Positions 18,381 to 27,063 of a DNA stretch of 64,000 bases are shown here, piece after piece; within the stretch, counting starts at the first letter, position 1, and every line of letters begins with the position of its first letter. Under the pieces are notes generated by a model. It was not told where the DNA came from. It saw only the letters and a list, made by a program, of their open reading frames with translations, and did not search any database. The DNA lies in the NCBI GenBank assembly GCA_023393475.1, contig JAEWLC010000044.1:1-64000 (forward strand), written 5' to 3'. Source of the stretch: Pseudomonadota bacterium. GTDB lineage: Bacteria > Pseudomonadota > Alphaproteobacteria > Rhizobiales > Devosiaceae. The position numbers and the translations under genes are program-made.

Positions 18381-19769
18381 CTACTCCGCCGCCTGGCGTT
18401 GACCGCGGGCTGCAATCTTGCCGATCAGCTCGGCGAGCTCGGCATATTCGCCCACGACGATACCGCTCGGAACGTCGCCCCGGCCCAGCCGTCCAGTTAC
18501 CGCCCCCTGGAAGCCGAGCTTCTGCGCCTCGCGCAATCGCAGCGACGCATGCGCCACCGGTCGCACGCCGCCGGCCAGCGAGATTTCGCCGAAATAGACA
18601 TTGGTGGAGGGCAACGGGGACCCGGTGAGAGAGGAAATCAGCGCCGCCGCCACCGCGAGGTCGGCGGCTGGCTCATTGATCTTCAGGCCGCCGGCGACAT
18701 TGAGATAGATGTCGTTGGCGCCGATCCTGACGCCGCAGCGGGTTTCGAGCACCGCCAGCACCATCGAGAGGCGCGACGAATCCCAGCCGATCACCGCGCG
18801 ACGCGGTGTGCCGAGAGGGGAGGGGGAGACCAGCGCCTGGATTTCGCAGAGGACCGGGCGTGTGCCCTCCATGCCCGCGAACACGGCCGAGCCGGCCGAA
18901 TCCTTGTCGCGCTGCTCGAGGAACAGCGCGGACGGGTTGGCGACTTCGCGCAGGCCCAGCGTCGACATCTCGAAGACGCCGATCTCGTCGGTGGCGCCAT
19001 AGCGATTCTTCACCCCGCGGAGGATGCGGAACGTATGGCTGGCGTCGCCCTCGAAATAGAGCACTGCGTCGACCATGTGCTCGACGACGCGCGGCCCGGC
19101 GATCTGGCCGTCCTTGGTAACGTGACCGACGAGCACCACGGCGGCGCCGGATTTCTTGGCGAAGCGCGTCAGCGCCTGGGCTGACGTGCGAACCTGAGTC
19201 ACCGTGCCGGGCGCGCTTTCAACGCGGTCGGTCCACAGCGTCTGGATCGAATCGATGATCACCAGATCCGGGGCAGGGCCGTTCTGCAGCGTTGCGAGGA
19301 TGATCTCGACATTGGTTTCGGACGCCAGCAGAACTTCGCTCTCGCTGAGTTCGAGCCGCTGGGCCCTCAGCCGCACCTGCGCCACCGCCTCTTCGCCCGA
19401 GACATAGACGACGCGCCGGCCGAGCCGCGCCATGGCGGCAGCCGCCTGGAGCAGCAGCGTGGATTTGCCGATGCCCGGATCGCCGCCGACGAGCACCGCC
19501 GAGCCCTTGACGAAACCGCCGCCAGTGACGCGGTCGAGTTCACCGATACCGGTGACGACCCGCGCCGCTGTCTCGATTTCGCCGGCGAGGGGAACGAGCT
19601 GGATCGGCCGGCCGGCAGCGGTCGCCGACTTCGGCCCGGCGCCGACACCCGAGTCGACGATCTCCTCGGAGATGGTGTTCCACTCGCCGCACGCCTCGCA
19701 GCGCCCCTGCCACTGGGGCGTTACGGCGCCGCAGGCCTGGCAGACATAGCTGGTTTTGGTGCGCGCCAT
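18381..19769 (-). CDS. radA: DNA repair protein RadA
   Basis: A 462-residue branched-DNA helicase acting in recombination. The N-terminal zinc finger has Cys10, 13, 24 and 27. The RecA-like core has Walker A GGDPGIGKST (95-104) and LVIIDSIQT. The RadA-specific KNRYG motif is at 254-258. The C-terminal Lon-protease-like domain contains LNVAGGLKI.EPAADLA. All signatures are present and length is normal. It starts the radA-cvpA-purF run. Confidence 0.97.
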   Translation of the reverse strand: MARTKTSYVCQACGAVTPQWQGRCEACGEWNTISEEIVDSGVGAGPKSATAAGRPIQLVPLAGEIETAARVVTGIGELDRVTGGGFVKGSAVLVGGDPGIGKSTLLLQAAAAMARLGRRVVYVSGEEAVAQVRLRAQRLELSESEVLLASETNVEIILATLQNGPAPDLVIIDSIQTLWTDRVESAPGTVTQVRTSAQALTRFAKKSGAAVVLVGHVTKDGQIAGPRVVEHMVDAVLYFEGDASHTFRILRGVKNRYGATDEIGVFEMSTLGLREVANPSALFLEQRDKDSAGSAVFAGMEGTRPVLCEIQALVSPSPLGTPRRAVIGWDSSRLSMVLAVLETRCGVRIGANDIYLNVAGGLKINEPAADLAVAAALISSLTGSPLPSTNVYFGEISLAGGVRPVAHASLRLREAQKLGFQGAVTGRLGRGDVPSGIVVGEYAELAELIGKIAARGQRQAAE

Positions 19770-19881
19770 CGATAGCCCCGGTCAATTGTCGAGAGGTAAC
19801 CGAGGATAGCGCCGAAGGCAAGAACGAAGAGTGAACGCGGCGGCGGGTGAGCCGCCGCCTGCGAAGTGTGACGAGCCGGGC

Positions 19882-20415
19882 CTAGAATATCCCGGCCAGG
19901 CGGTCGCGGAACTCCGCGTCGGAGCGCGGGATGTTGCCGCCGGGGGTGAGGCGGTCGACCGATTGCGGGATTGCGGTGGCGAGGCGCTCGAGCAGTTCCT
20001 GGTGCGAGAGGCCGGTGCGCCGGGCCAGTTCGGCGAGATTGTCGGCACCGACGGCCTGCTCGACCTCGTTGGGGGAGAGCCCCTTGGTCGGCACGCCCAT
20101 GGTGACCCAGGAATCCGCCGTATCGGACTGGCCGGAGTTGCGGAAGCTGTCCATCAGGTCGCCGAGACCGGTAGTGAGGACGTTGCCGTTGCCGGCCCCG
20201 CGGTTACCGTCGGCCGGGGCGGCGCCTCCGCCGAACAGGTCGCCGAGACTGCCGAGGATGCTGGAAAGGCCATCCTGCGCGGGTTGGCCGTCCGGTCCCG
20301 TGCCGCGGTTCTGCAGGCCCTTGAGTGCTTCGGATATCTTGTCGCGGTTCTGGTAGCCCGCCACGGCGAGCAGGCCCAGCAGGGCAACCATTGAAGGCAT
20401 TGCATTCTTTGCCAT
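19882..20415 (-). CDS. YidB/DUF937-like protein
   Basis: A 177-residue protein. A short hydrophobic N-terminus (SMVALLGLLAVAGYQNR) leads into a Gly-rich middle (GDLFGGGAAPADGN) and a C-terminal domain with DSWVTMGVPTKGLSPNEVEQAVG. The latter matches the YidB/DUF937 family (S-W-..G.N.....E...G). The start is the ATG at 20415 behind AGGAGGAG; an upstream Met lacks a ribosome-binding site. Function unknown. It is likely co-transcribed with the small membrane protein 27 bp upstream. Confidence 0.82.
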   Translation of the reverse strand: MAKNAMPSMVALLGLLAVAGYQNRDKISEALKGLQNRGTGPDGQPAQDGLSSILGSLGDLFGGGAAPADGNRGAGNGNVLTTGLGDLMDSFRNSGQSDTADSWVTMGVPTKGLSPNEVEQAVGADNLAELARRTGLSHQELLERLATAIPQSVDRLTPGGNIPRSDAEFRDRLAGIF

Positions 20416-20442
20416 GTCAGTTCTCCTCCTGACCAAGTCGCG

Positions 20443-20697
20443 CTAGACGCGACGACGGATGTACGCGCCCCAGACGAACAGGACGATCACCGCGCCGACG
20501 ATGGCGCCAATCAGGCCGGCGCCTTCTCCGGGCGCGTAGAGTCCGAGGGCCTGGCCGAGGAACGTGGCGACGAAGGCGCCGACGATACCGAGCACGGCGG
20601 TCATCACGTAGCCGGCCGGTCCGCCGCTATTGGGAAGGATCAGCTTAGCGATGATGCCGGCGACGAGGCCGATGATGATAGTCCAGAGAATGCCCAT
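20443..20697 (-). CDS. GlsB/YeaQ/YmgE family small membrane protein
   Basis: An 84-residue protein of three hydrophobic segments with the family signature GLVAGIIAKLILPNSGGPAG and IVGAFVATFLG. These 'transglycosylase-associated' proteins are stress-induced in several bacteria; biochemical function is not established. Confidence 0.9.
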   Translation of the reverse strand: MGILWTIIIGLVAGIIAKLILPNSGGPAGYVMTAVLGIVGAFVATFLGQALGLYAPGEGAGLIGAIVGAVIVLFVWGAYIRRRV

Positions 20698-20769
20698 AGA
20701 CGCTTACCCTGCCGCAGAAGTGCGGTGCGGCTAAACGCGGGACGGGGAGGAAGCGTTCCGCGGCGGGGG

Positions 20770-21912
20770 CTAGGAAGCAGAGCCGGGCTCGGGCTTGTCG
20801 ACGTACTGCCGGGAATAGCGGCCCTTGAGGCTCGTCAGGACCTCGTAGCCGATCGTGTTGGCAATGTCCGCGTGATCGTCCACCGAGACATGGGGTCCGA
20901 TGATCTCCACCATTGCGCCGGGCGCCGGGGGCTCCGGGAGATCGGTGACGTCGACGCCGATCATGTCCATCGAGACTCGCCCGATGACCGGGCAAAGCTG
21001 GCCACCGATCGCGACATTGGTGCCGCGGTGATTGTTGGACGAACTCAGCGAGCGGAAGAAGCCGTCGGCATAGCCGATGGCGACCACCGCGATGCGGCCA
21101 TCGCGGCTCATGGTCTGCAGCGCGCCGTAGCCGACGGTTTCGCCGGTCTTGACGTCCTTGGTCATCAGCACCGGCGCTTCGAGCGTCACGACGGACGCCA
21201 TGGGGTTGCGACGGCCGGCGACGGCACGGCCGCCATAGAGCGCGATGCCTGGGCGAACCATCTGGAAGTGGTTCTCGCGGTTGGTCATCAGCCCTGCAGA
21301 GTTGGAGAGCGATGCCGGGATGCCCGGGAACTGCGCCATCACCGAAGTGAAGAGCGCCAGCTGCGTGCGATTCTTCTCGTGCGCCGGGGTATCGGCGCAG
21401 GCGAGGTGGCTCATGATCATCTGCGGCTGGTAGCCGATCTGTTCGATCATGCGCTTGACGATCGAGGCCTCGTTGAGGCGGAAGCCGAGTCGGTTGATGC
21501 CGGTATCGAAGTGCAGCGCCGCGGGCAGGGCCTGGTTCGAAGCGATGCACGCTTGCAGCCACTCCTCGAGCATCGGGATCGAGGCGAGGCAGGGCATCAG
21601 CCGCTCGCCGACATAGAGCGGGGCCGAGCCGGGATAGAGGCCAGATAGCACGAAGATATGCGCGTCCTCAGGGAGCGCGGCGCGTGCGGCGATGCCTTCG
21701 TCGGGGGTCGCGACGAAGAAGAACCTTGCCCCGGCTTCGTGGAAGGCGCGCGAGGCCTGGGCGATGCCGGTGCCATAGGCGTCGGCCTTCACCACCGCAC
21801 CAGTCAGGGCGCCACGGCTGACCTTGCTTAGCGCGACCCAGTTGCGCTTGAGCGCGCCCAGGTCGACGGTCAGTCGCCCGTCGTAACCGGTCGCAATGGC
21901 CGGTGCCGCCAT
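20770..21912 (-). CDS. alr: Alanine racemase
   Basis: A 380-residue PLP enzyme interconverting L- and D-alanine for peptidoglycan. The N-terminal barrel has the PLP lysine, Lys42, in AVVKADAYGTG. The C-terminal domain carries the catalytic Tyr region (VGYGALQTMSRDGRIAVVAIGYADG) and GRVSMDMIGVDVT. The ATG at 21912 lies 2 bp after the dnaB stop, so the genes are probably translationally coupled. The frame stays open upstream through dnaB, but that part is not coding. Length fits the family. Confidence 0.96.
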   Translation of the reverse strand: MAAPAIATGYDGRLTVDLGALKRNWVALSKVSRGALTGAVVKADAYGTGIAQASRAFHEAGARFFFVATPDEGIAARAALPEDAHIFVLSGLYPGSAPLYVGERLMPCLASIPMLEEWLQACIASNQALPAALHFDTGINRLGFRLNEASIVKRMIEQIGYQPQMIMSHLACADTPAHEKNRTQLALFTSVMAQFPGIPASLSNSAGLMTNRENHFQMVRPGIALYGGRAVAGRRNPMASVVTLEAPVLMTKDVKTGETVGYGALQTMSRDGRIAVVAIGYADGFFRSLSSSNNHRGTNVAIGGQLCPVIGRVSMDMIGVDVTDLPEPPAPGAMVEIIGPHVSVDDHADIANTIGYEVLTSLKGRYSRQYVDKPEPGSAS

Positions 21913-21914
21913 CA

Positions 21915-23405
21915 CTATTCCATCCTCTCCGGCAGGTAGTCGGCGCGCGCGAGGTTGCCGAAGCGTGTGAACTGCCCCTCGAAGCTGAGCTGCACGGTAC
22001 CCGTCGGGCCGTGTCGCTGCTTGCCGATGATGACTTCGGCCTTGCCGTGCACTTGTTCCATCTCGCCCTGCCACGCCAGATGTTCCGGCGTGCCCTCCTT
22101 GGGCTCCTTGTTCTTGAGGTAGTACTCCTCGCGATAAACGAAGAGCACCACGTCGGCGTCCTGCTCGATGGAGCCGGATTCGCGCAGGTCCGCAAGCTGC
22201 GGATGCTTGTCGTCGCGGTTTTCGACCTGACGGGAGAGCTGGGAGAGGGCGATGATAGGCACTTCCAGTTCCTTGGCGAGCGCCTTGAGCGTGGTGGTGA
22301 TCTCGGTGAGTTCCTGCACGCGGTTCTCGCTCGATTTCTTGGACGAGCCCGACAGCAGCTGCAGGTAGTCGACGATCAGCAGGTCGAGGCCCTTCTGCCG
22401 CTTTAGGCGCCGGGCGCGAGCGGCGAGCTGGGCCACCGAGATACCGCCGGTGTCGTCGATATAGAGCGGCACCTGCGCCATCAGGTTCGAGGTATCGACC
22501 AGCTTGGTGAACTGGCTCTCGTGGATGTTGCCGCGCCGGATATCGGCCGACGAGATCTCGGCCTGCTCGGCGAGAATACGGGTGGCCAGCTGCTCGGCGC
22601 TCATTTCGAGCGAGAAGAAGCCGACATGCCCGCCATCGACGGTCTTGATGTGACCATCCGCCTGGACTTCGCCCTTGAAGTTCTTGGCGACGTGGAAGGC
22701 GATGTTGGTGGCGAGCGAGGTCTTGCCCATAGCGGGACGGGCCGCGAGGATGATCAGGTCCGAGCGCTGCAGGCCGCCCATCAGGCGATCGAGGTCGGTG
22801 AGGCCGGTGGCGGTGCCCGAGAGGGAGCCATCGCGGCCATAGGCCTCGCCGGCCATCTTGATGGCTTCGGTGAGGGCCGCGGAAAAGGTCTGGAAGCCGC
22901 CGTCGTAACGGCCTTTTTCGGCCAGATCGAAGAGCTGCTTTTCAGCTTCCTCGATCTGCTTGTTGGCGGTCGCCTCGACATCCGAGTCGTAAGCGGTCTG
23001 CACCATCTCCTCGCCGATCTGGATCAGGTTCCGGCGGATCGCGAGATCGTAGATGGTCTGGCCGTAGTCGGCGGCGTTGATGACGGTGGTGGCCTCCGCC
23101 GCGAGCCGAGCCAGATACTGTGGCATGGTCATCTCGGCCGTCAGCTGGTCGGCGAGGAAGGTCTTGGCGGTGATCGGCGTCGCTGTTTTGCCGGCGCGAA
23201 TGATCTTGGCCACGACCTCATAGATCGTCCGATGAATCGGCTCGTAGAAGTGCTCCGGCATGAGGAAATCGGAGACGCGGTAGAACGCCTCGTTGTTCAC
23301 CAGGACGGCACCCAGCAGGGCCTGCTCCGCCTCCACGTTGTGGGGCGCGAGGCGGAAGGCTTTTTCGTCTTCCGGACGCAGGCGATGCACGTTGTTGTCG
23401 GCCAT
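21915..23405 (-). CDS. dnaB: Replicative DNA helicase DnaB
   Basis: A 496-residue hexameric helicase. The N-terminal domain (PHNVEAEQALLGAVL) binds primase. The RecA-like domain has Walker A ARPAMGKTS (222-230) and LLIVDYLQLL as Walker B. The C-terminal EQDADVVLFVYREEYY is typical. No intein is present. dnaB-alr is a conserved neighbourhood in Hyphomicrobiales. Confidence 0.98.
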   Translation of the reverse strand: MADNNVHRLRPEDEKAFRLAPHNVEAEQALLGAVLVNNEAFYRVSDFLMPEHFYEPIHRTIYEVVAKIIRAGKTATPITAKTFLADQLTAEMTMPQYLARLAAEATTVINAADYGQTIYDLAIRRNLIQIGEEMVQTAYDSDVEATANKQIEEAEKQLFDLAEKGRYDGGFQTFSAALTEAIKMAGEAYGRDGSLSGTATGLTDLDRLMGGLQRSDLIILAARPAMGKTSLATNIAFHVAKNFKGEVQADGHIKTVDGGHVGFFSLEMSAEQLATRILAEQAEISSADIRRGNIHESQFTKLVDTSNLMAQVPLYIDDTGGISVAQLAARARRLKRQKGLDLLIVDYLQLLSGSSKKSSENRVQELTEITTTLKALAKELEVPIIALSQLSRQVENRDDKHPQLADLRESGSIEQDADVVLFVYREEYYLKNKEPKEGTPEHLAWQGEMEQVHGKAEVIIGKQRHGPTGTVQLSFEGQFTRFGNLARADYLPERME

Positions 23406-23588
23406 GGCGACTCGGAGTGTCCCTCAAAGTGGTAAGGATTGGTTTACCAGCCCTCGGGTCGCCCGAGCGTCATCAAATTGCGACGACTCAGTGACGATCC
23501 GTAGCCGCTGTGGGTAGTGTTGAAAGCGGGGGAAACCAAGGCTGGAAGTTGCATTCTGCCCAGCCCCTCCGCCCGATTCGCACCCGCG

Positions 23589-24029
23589 TCAGTCCGCGGC
23601 GGTGTCCTTCTCCAGCGCTTCGATGATCCGGCGCATCATATCGTAGAAGTGCTCGCGTTCTTCGGGCGTGAGGGCAGCAGTGGCTGTGGCGTTGAGGTCT
23701 CTTGCGGCCCTGAAGGCGGCTTCCGCCCGTTCGAGTCCGAGCGCTGTCAGCATGACCTTGGCGCTGCGCCGGTCGTTGGGGTCGGGAGTGCGGACGACGA
23801 GGCCGTCCCGCTCCATGCGCGCCAGGGTGTTGGCCATGGTCGGCTGCTCGACGGTAGCCGAGATGGCGAGTTCCTTCTGCGTCAGGGCACGGCCACCCTG
23901 CAGCGCGAAGAACACCGGCATCGGCCCCGAGCCGCTTCCCAGCCTCCTCTCGATCCCCCTGACGAACAGGCGCGCCGCCCAGTTGGTGAGGTAGCCGGCA
24001 GAGGTTTCGCGGACGTAGCTCATGTGCAT
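23589..24029 (-). CDS. MarR family transcriptional regulator
   Basis: A 146-residue winged-helix protein. The DNA-binding region includes LTQKELAISATVEQPTMANTLARMERDGLVVR and the wing DPNDRRSAKVMLT, where the D-x-R-S/R pattern is diagnostic of MarR. Start choice lies between Met codons at 24029 and 24023; neither has a strong ribosome-binding site. It diverges from a cytochrome b561 gene across 67 bp containing a small palindrome, so it probably controls itself and that gene. Confidence 0.9.
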   Translation of the reverse strand: MHMSYVRETSAGYLTNWAARLFVRGIERRLGSGSGPMPVFFALQGGRALTQKELAISATVEQPTMANTLARMERDGLVVRTPDPNDRRSAKVMLTALGLERAEAAFRAARDLNATATAALTPEEREHFYDMMRRIIEALEKDTAAD

Positions 24030-24065
24030 AGCTTGCTATTTAAATCTAGAGTATGCTATGTAAAT
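24028..24065. promoter_or_regulatory. Likely MarR operator with promoter for the b561 gene
   Basis: The hyphenated palindrome ATAGC-TT-GCTAT (24028-24039) overlaps the MarR start. A related half-site, TATGCTATGTAAAT, lies about 17 bases further. On the plus strand TTGCTA (24033-24038) and TATGTA (24057-24062) are spaced 18 bp apart, resembling a sigma-70 promoter. Binding here would block both genes. This is inferred from position and symmetry only. Confidence 0.4.
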
Positions 24066-24096
24066 CCTCGAGGGTTCCGCAGGCAAGGAGATTTCC

Positions 24097-24630
24097 ATGT
24101 CGATCAAGAGCACGCCGACGCACTATGGCTCAGTGGCAGTGGCCATCCACTGGTTCACCTCGCTGCTGATCGTATTGCTGTTTGCCACCGGCCTGCTCGC
24201 CGCGGGGCAGGCGGATCCCGCAGCCAAGGTCGTGCTGCTGCGCGCCCACATCCCGCTGGGGGCCGGGGCGCTGCTGCTGACGCTGTTCCGCATCGTCTGG
24301 TGGTTGGTCGCCGACTTGCATCCCACGGCCCCTGCGGACCAACCCGCCTGGCAACAATGGGCCGCGAGGGCGGTGCATGTCGGGCTCTATCTGGTGGTGC
24401 TGGTCGCCGCCTCAAGCGGCATCGCGACGATCGTGCTGTCCGGGGCGCTGCCGGCGATCATCGGCTCGGCCGCGCTGCCGAACTTCGAGTCCATCCTGCC
24501 GCGCCTTGTCCATGGCGGCGTGACCAAGCTCATGCTGGCACTGCTGGTTCTGCATGTTGCCGCAGCGCTCTATCACCAGTTCGTCCGCCGCGACCACCTG
24601 CTGCAGCGGATGGGCATCGGCGGTGTGTAG
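24097..24630 (+). CDS. Cytochrome b561-type di-heme membrane protein
   Basis: A 177-residue protein with four transmembrane helices. Heme-ligand-type histidines lie in VAIHWFTSLL (helix 1), LRAHIPLGAGALLL (helix 2), RAVHVGLYLVVL (helix 3) and LLVLHVAAALYHQFVRRD (helix 4). This is the cytochrome b561 (CybB) pattern, an inner-membrane superoxide or quinone-linked electron carrier. A strong AAGGAGAT ribosome-binding site precedes the ATG. The divergent MarR gene suggests redox- or xenobiotic-responsive expression. Confidence 0.9.
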   Translation: MSIKSTPTHYGSVAVAIHWFTSLLIVLLFATGLLAAGQADPAAKVVLLRAHIPLGAGALLLTLFRIVWWLVADLHPTAPADQPAWQQWAARAVHVGLYLVVLVAASSGIATIVLSGALPAIIGSAALPNFESILPRLVHGGVTKLMLALLVLHVAAALYHQFVRRDHLLQRMGIGGV

Positions 24631-24634
24631 GAAA

Positions 24635-24656
24635 AGGCCGGGATCGCTCCAGGCCT
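24635..24656. terminator. Bidirectional hairpin terminator
   Basis: A hairpin (AGGCC, mismatch, GGA / TCC, mismatch, GGCCT) with a TCGC loop lies between the convergent b561 and beta-barrel genes. It is followed on the plus strand by CTTT and preceded by AAAA, so it can serve both strands. Its core is nearly the same as the hairpin at 25452-25475. Confidence 0.6.
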
Positions 24657-24667
24657 CTTTGCATGCC

Positions 24668-25336
24668 TCAGAACCCGAAGGAAACGCCGACCTGGACGAC
24701 GTGCGTGAGCGAACTGGCCCAGGCCTCGTAGCCCGGAGGGGGCGCATCGCCATCGACGGTGATATCGGTGTCGGGGCGCACCCGGAGGCGATAGCCGAGG
24801 TCTAGCGCGACATTGTCGGCGACATCGACACGGACGCCGGCGCCGACCTGATAGGCAAGGCCCGCCACTTCGAGCCCGCCGGCAGGGTGCGACGTCTCGC
24901 GGTAGCTGATGCCGAGACCGGCACCGAGATAGGGCGTGATAGCGCTGCCGGTGTCGAAATCGTACCAGAGGTTGCCGAAGAGGCTAACCTCGTAGCCGCT
25001 GGTCTCGCCCGGCAGGCTGAAACCGTCCCATTCGGCGATCAGCGCCGTCGTGTAGGAAAGCTCCACTTCGGCCCGAAGGTCTTCCGTGACGGATACCCCG
25101 AGAGCGGCACCAATCATCGGTGCTGTCTCGAAGGTAAGTTCCGTGACCCCGTCGTCGTCCGGGCCAGGGCCCGTCTGTTGCAAGTCCAGATTTGTGAATG
25201 CCCCGCCGGCAAAGATAGTGGCGTAAAACTCGTTTGCCGCCACTGGGGCGTCGACCGTCAGGTCTGCTGCGAGACCCGGCGTTGCCCATAGCGCTGCGAC
25301 CAGCGGCAAGGCTGCCAGCCCAAATCGATTCGTCAT
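24668..25336 (-). CDS. Outer-membrane beta-barrel protein (Omp25-like)
   Basis: A 222-residue protein with a signal peptide cleaved after ..WATPGLAA (about residue 24). It then alternates amphipathic strands (YATIFAGGAFTN, MIGAALGVSVTEDLRAEVELSY, ITPYLGAGLGISYRE, YQVGAGVRVDVADNVALDLGYRLR) and ends in Phe (GVSFGF), the C-terminal signature of outer-membrane barrels. It resembles the Omp25/RopB small porin-like family of Hyphomicrobiales. Transport activity is not implied. Confidence 0.85.
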   Translation of the reverse strand: MTNRFGLAALPLVAALWATPGLAADLTVDAPVAANEFYATIFAGGAFTNLDLQQTGPGPDDDGVTELTFETAPMIGAALGVSVTEDLRAEVELSYTTALIAEWDGFSLPGETSGYEVSLFGNLWYDFDTGSAITPYLGAGLGISYRETSHPAGGLEVAGLAYQVGAGVRVDVADNVALDLGYRLRVRPDTDITVDGDAPPPGYEAWASSLTHVVQVGVSFGF

Positions 25337-25451
25337 TGAAAACCCCCAAAGTATGAGGGGAGTCTGTCAGACGCGAACGCACGCCGTCCAGTGCCTAAGT
25401 GACGGATCTTACGTGTAGATTCGTTCCAGGTGAGGAACGCCACAAACAGGA

Positions 25452-25475
25452 AAGGCCGGGATCGCTCCCGGCCTT
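25452..25475 (-). terminator. Terminator of the rpsF-rpsR-rplI operon
   Basis: A perfect 10-bp stem (AAGGCCGGGA / TCCCGGCCTT) with TCGC loop begins 23 bp past the rplI stop on the minus strand. The downstream T content is modest (TTCCTGTTTG). Confidence 0.75.
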
Positions 25476-25497
25476 CGTGTCTGCGATGCAGAAGTGC

Positions 25498-26076
25498 TTA
25501 CTCGTCGTCGCCGAAAGCGTCGGCAGCGGCGGAGCCGGCCTCGGCCTGGCCGGCCGCGAACTCTTCGGCAGCGGCGTCGTCGTAGTTGATGGCGGTGAGA
25601 TCTTCACCAGACGCCTGACGGGCAGCTTCATCCGCGGAGCGGGCGACGTTGACGGTGATGTTCACCGCAACTTCGGCATGCAGGTGCAGCGGCACGGTGT
25701 GCACGCCCACGGTCTTGATCGGGGTGGCCAGATCGACCTGCGAGCGGGTGACGCTGAAGCCGTCGGTGACCAGTGCATCGGCCACGTCACGCGAGGCGAC
25801 CGAACCGTAGAGCTGACCGGTTTCGCCAGCCTGGCGGATCATGACGACGGTGTGGCCGTTCAGGCCGTCGGCGATACCGGCAGCGGCCTCGCGGCGCTCC
25901 TGGTTGCGCTTCTCGATGTCGGCGCGATCGCGCTCGAAGCGCTTGCGGTTGGCTTCGGTGGCGCGGAGCGCACGGCCGGTGGGGAGGAGGAAGTTACGGG
26001 CGAAACCGTCCTTCACGCTCACTTCGTCGCCGATGTGACCATGCTTGCCGATGCGCTCGAGCAGAATGACTTTCAT
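25498..26076 (-). CDS. rplI: 50S ribosomal protein L9
   Basis: A 192-residue bL9. The N-terminal domain MKVILLERI..HG.IGDEVSVKDGFARNFLLPTGRA is the canonical L9 signature. A long helix and a C-terminal rRNA-binding domain follow. Beyond the usual ~150 residues there is an acidic Ala/Glu-rich tail (AAAEEFAAGQAEAGSAAADAF), common in alphaproteobacterial L9. The start is the ATG at 26076; an upstream Met adds non-conserved residues. Confidence 0.97.
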   Translation of the reverse strand: MKVILLERIGKHGHIGDEVSVKDGFARNFLLPTGRALRATEANRKRFERDRADIEKRNQERREAAAGIADGLNGHTVVMIRQAGETGQLYGSVASRDVADALVTDGFSVTRSQVDLATPIKTVGVHTVPLHLHAEVAVNITVNVARSADEAARQASGEDLTAINYDDAAAEEFAAGQAEAGSAAADAFGDDE

Positions 26077-26157
26077 GTCTTTGTCCTTTGCTGTCCCGTT
26101 CAATGAACGGTTAGGAGCCGCGAACCATTCGCGACCCCAGCCAATCCCAGTCCGTTC

Positions 26158-26412
26158 TTACTGAACGGCGTAGGGCATGATGCCGATGAAGCGGGCGCGC
26201 TTGATGGCCTTGGCCAGTTCGCGCTGCTTCAGGGCGGAAACCGCGGTGATGCGGGAGGGGACGATCTTGCCGCGCTCGGAAACGTAGCGCTGCAGCAGGC
26301 GGACGTCCTTGTAGTCGATCTTCGGCGCGTTCGGGCCCGAGAACGGGCAGGTCTTCCGGCGGCGCTGGAACGGACGGCGGGCCGTGGTCGTGGTAAGGTC
26401 TTTGATGGCCAT
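26158..26412 (-). CDS. rpsR: 30S ribosomal protein S18
   Basis: An 84-residue bS18 with the signatures RRKTCPFSG, IDYKDVRLLQRYVSERGKI and SRITAVSALKQRELAKAIKRAR. It forms the S6-S18 heterodimer on the platform of the small subunit. It sits 21 bp after rpsF in the expected order. Confidence 0.98.
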   Translation of the reverse strand: MAIKDLTTTTARRPFQRRRKTCPFSGPNAPKIDYKDVRLLQRYVSERGKIVPSRITAVSALKQRELAKAIKRARFIGIMPYAVQ

Positions 26413-26433
26413 TTGGCTCTTCCTTCCGAGTTC

Positions 26434-26850
26434 TTAGAAACGACGCGGCGGACGGCTGCCGCGGTCGAAACCGCCGCGATCGCCACGCGGGCCACGGTCA
26501 CCGCGCTCGCCACGCTCGTCGTCGCGGTCGCGCTTCTGCATCATGGCCGACGGGCCTTCCTCGAGCTCATCGACGCGGATGGTCATGAAGCGGAGGATGT
26601 CTTCGCTGAGGCCCTGCTGACGCTCCATCTCGGCGATGGCCGCGTGCGGGGCGTCGATGTTGAGCAGCGTGTAGTGCGCCTTGCGGTTCTTCTTGATGCG
26701 GTACGAGAGGGACTTGAGGCCCCAGTACTCGTTCTTGGTGACCTTGCCGCCGCCCTGGGTGATCAGGTCGGTGAAAGCAGCAGTCAGTTCCTCGACCTGG
26801 GTCGGGGACACGTCCTGGCGAGCCAGGAAAATGTGTTCGTAAAGGGCCAT
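26434..26850 (-). CDS. rpsF: 30S ribosomal protein S6
   Basis: A 138-residue bS6. The core (MALYEHIFLARQDVS.., YWGLKSLSYRIKKNRKAHY, then the ILRFMTIRVD strand) is standard. The C-terminal ~35 residues are an Arg/Gly/Asp-rich tail (RDDERGERGDRGPRGDRGGF), typical of alphaproteobacterial S6. It is the first gene of the S6-S18-L9 operon. The 213-bp upstream region should hold the promoter and perhaps an S6:S18 autoregulatory leader; I could not confidently trace that structure. Confidence 0.98.
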   Translation of the reverse strand: MALYEHIFLARQDVSPTQVEELTAAFTDLITQGGGKVTKNEYWGLKSLSYRIKKNRKAHYTLLNIDAPHAAIAEMERQQGLSEDILRFMTIRVDELEEGPSAMMQKRDRDDERGERGDRGPRGDRGGFDRGSRPPRRF

Positions 26851-27063
26851 AAGCGCCTTCCTTCAAGTTGGTTCACAACACATCCCCTCGGCGCGGAGCC
26901 TCCTTGAAGCCGGAAAGGCGTCAAAGCAGTCTTCTAAGAAGCGGGAACACGGGAGGACGGGCGAACCCTATTCTGCCAATGGCAAAACCCTCCGTTCAGC
27001 CCCCGGCCGAACGAATGTGAGCGGGGCTATAGGGGAAATGGTCGCCAATGGCAAGCGTGGCGG

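Noticed and set aside
26851..27063. S6:S18 autoregulatory RNA leader before rpsF
   Set aside because: Location is right, but I could not fold the conserved core with confidence, so it is not listed as a feature.
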